Below are positions 22,572 to 23,023 of a stretch of 23,023 nucleotides of DNA, one piece after another. The notes under the pieces were generated by a model, which worked only from the letters and a program-made list of their open reading frames with translations, ran no database searches and was not told the DNA's origin. A program made the position numbers and the translations under genes. Within the stretch, counting starts at the first letter, position 1, and each line of letters begins with the position of its first letter. The DNA comes from a virus: IMG/VR virus record IMGVR_UViG_3300046675_000159, positions 1 to 23,023 of that record. One strand, written 5' to 3'.

Positions 22572-22782
22572 CTACGATTTTCTCGTATTTCACGCCGCAG
22601 AACGGGCAGTATGTCGGAACGACGAGCGGCATCTTTTTGCCTATGCTGCTGACGATTTTTTCAGTCGCGAGCAGCGTAGGGATAACGACCAGGTGACCAT
22701 TGGTGATGTGAAAAGCCTGGGCCAGCTTGGTGTTATTTTCGGCAATCATCGCATTCATTTCGTCGGCGCAATTACAGGTCAC
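22555..22782 (-). CDS. Small zinc-ribbon-like protein
   Basis: A 75-residue protein. The start is GTG at 22782-22780, because GGAGG lies 6 nt upstream of it; the in-frame ATG at 22794 is part of that ribosome site, and longer starts (22902) would run through the neighbouring gene. Cys pairs at the two ends (CNC, residues 3 and 5; CPFC, residues 59 and 62) could bind one zinc. Between them is AEMNAMIAEN-type helix and LVVIPTLLATEKI strand sequence. Small phage proteins with this layout are common in regulatory or early modules, with no function known to me. The start overlaps the upstream small gene (GTGA) and the stop overlaps the gcrA-like gene. Confidence 0.72.
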   Translation of the reverse strand: MTCNCADEMNAMIAENNTKLAQAFHITNGHLVVIPTLLATEKIVSSIGKKMPLVVPTYCPFCGVKYEKIVDDQTN

Positions 22783-22940
22783 GGCGTCCTCCATGTCGCG
22801 AGGGGTTTCGGGTTGAAAAGCATCGAGGCCTCCACCGTGGCATTGTGGTGGGCCTTGACGCGATGAAGGACGTAGGGTGCGGCGAGCGTCGAGACGCTCC
22901 ACATTGCTACAGCCAAGCTTAAGCTTAATTTCTTCACCAT
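22779..22940 (-). CDS. Small secreted or membrane-anchored protein (53 residues)
   Basis: ATG at 22940 to TGA at 22779 encodes 53 residues: a basic start (MVKK), a hydrophobic stretch (LSLSLAVAMWSVSTLAAP) and a soluble tail (YVLHRVKAHHNATVEASMLF and NPKPLATWRTP). This is the form of a signal peptide or single membrane anchor. Its stop overlaps the next GTG start (GTGA) and its start overlaps the stop of the gene cut by the right edge (ATGGTGA), so the three genes look translationally coupled. No strong ribosome site is seen. Function unknown; a lysis accessory or envelope-acting early peptide is possible. Confidence 0.55.
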   Translation of the reverse strand: MVKKLSLSLAVAMWSVSTLAAPYVLHRVKAHHNATVEASMLFNPKPLATWRTP

Positions 22941-23023
22941 ACCGCCGCCAACATTGCTAGAGCCATCGCCGCCGAAATAGCGCCGATCATGTAACCTTCC
23001 CAGAAATCGTTCGTTGTTACGGG
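22934..23023 (-). CDS. C-terminus of a small membrane protein, 5' partial
   Basis: The minus-strand frame is open from the right edge to TGA at 22936-22934 and encodes 29 residues: TTNDFWEGYMIGAISAAMAL followed by AMLAAVW. The last 18 residues form one hydrophobic helix. An ATG at 22990 with GGAAGG just upstream could start an 18-residue peptide, but FWEGYMIGAI reads like a continuous end of a longer protein. It overlaps the start of the 53-residue gene by 7 nt. Confidence 0.4.
   Translation of the reverse strand, partial: PVTTNDFWEGYMIGAISAAMALAMLAAVW

Noticed and set aside
22783-22902. N-terminal extension of the zinc-ribbon-like gene to ATG 22902 or 22794
   Set aside because: The extension is read out of frame through the 53-residue gene, and the ATG at 22794 belongs to the GGAGG site for GTG 22782.
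22915-22926. 12-bp palindrome AAGCTTAAGCTT
   Set aside because: It lies within the 53-residue gene (Lys-Leu-Ser-Leu-Ser codons), is single, has no T-run and no partner site. It is noted but not called an operator.
1-23023. Prophage attachment site, integrase or tRNA
   Set aside because: No integrase-like gene, tRNA-like cloverleaf or flanking direct repeat was seen. Whether this is a free phage or prophage cannot be told from the window.

Overview
The window is a tightly packed piece of a tailed-phage genome (or prophage), G+C-rich by eye. No chromosomal housekeeping gene, tRNA, rRNA, insertion sequence or CRISPR array was found. An alphaproteobacterial host is inferred from three things: a GcrA-type regulator, a protein class known almost only from Alphaproteobacteria and their phages; the base composition; and the style of the virion proteins. 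The large internal virion (ejection) proteins, a gp10-like stabilisation protein and the lack of any tail tube, sheath or tape-measure gene point to a short-tailed (podovirus-like) virion. This is inference, because the terminase, portal and capsid genes lie outside the window.

From 1 to 22155 every gene lies on the plus strand. Genes abut or overlap by 1-20 nt, as in one late operon. In order: a head-completion protein cut by the left edge (3-719); a small CxxC/CxxC protein (730-1230); three consecutive tail fibre/appendage genes (1233-3104, 3106-3810, 3807-7403) that share a 40-residue N-terminal module, two with collagen-like stretches and the last ending in a self-cleaving S74 chaperone; a lysis pair of GH19 endolysin and small membrane protein (7400-8219); an adaptor-like protein (8216-9001); a gp10-like stabilisation/tail hub protein (9006-11192); two small virion-associated proteins (11192-12236); a GNAT-like protein (12239-12742); three large presumed ejection proteins (12748-21131); and a tail-collar-domain protein (21142-22155). 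The first ejection protein carries an S74-like domain, a predicted M15-type peptidase and a GH24-type muramidase.

At 22155/22152 transcription converges: the tail-collar gene and the gcrA-like gene share a 4-bp CTAG that holds both stop codons. From there to the right edge a chain of small overlapping minus-strand genes runs leftward: a cut membrane peptide, a 53-residue signal-peptide-like protein, a 75-residue zinc-ribbon-like protein and the GcrA homologue. This is probably the start of a regulatory or early module.

Functionally, the plus strand builds the host-recognition machinery (fibres, collar protein), closes the head and tail, packs proteins that open the cell wall during DNA entry, and supplies lysis enzymes. 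The minus strand may act on host transcription. The most noteworthy signals are the apparent complete absence of GAGTC/GACTC across 23 kb, the phage GcrA, the multi-enzyme ejection protein, an exact 270-nt five-copy repeat in the long fibre gene and a perfect 8 x 12-bp repeat in an ejection-protein gene.
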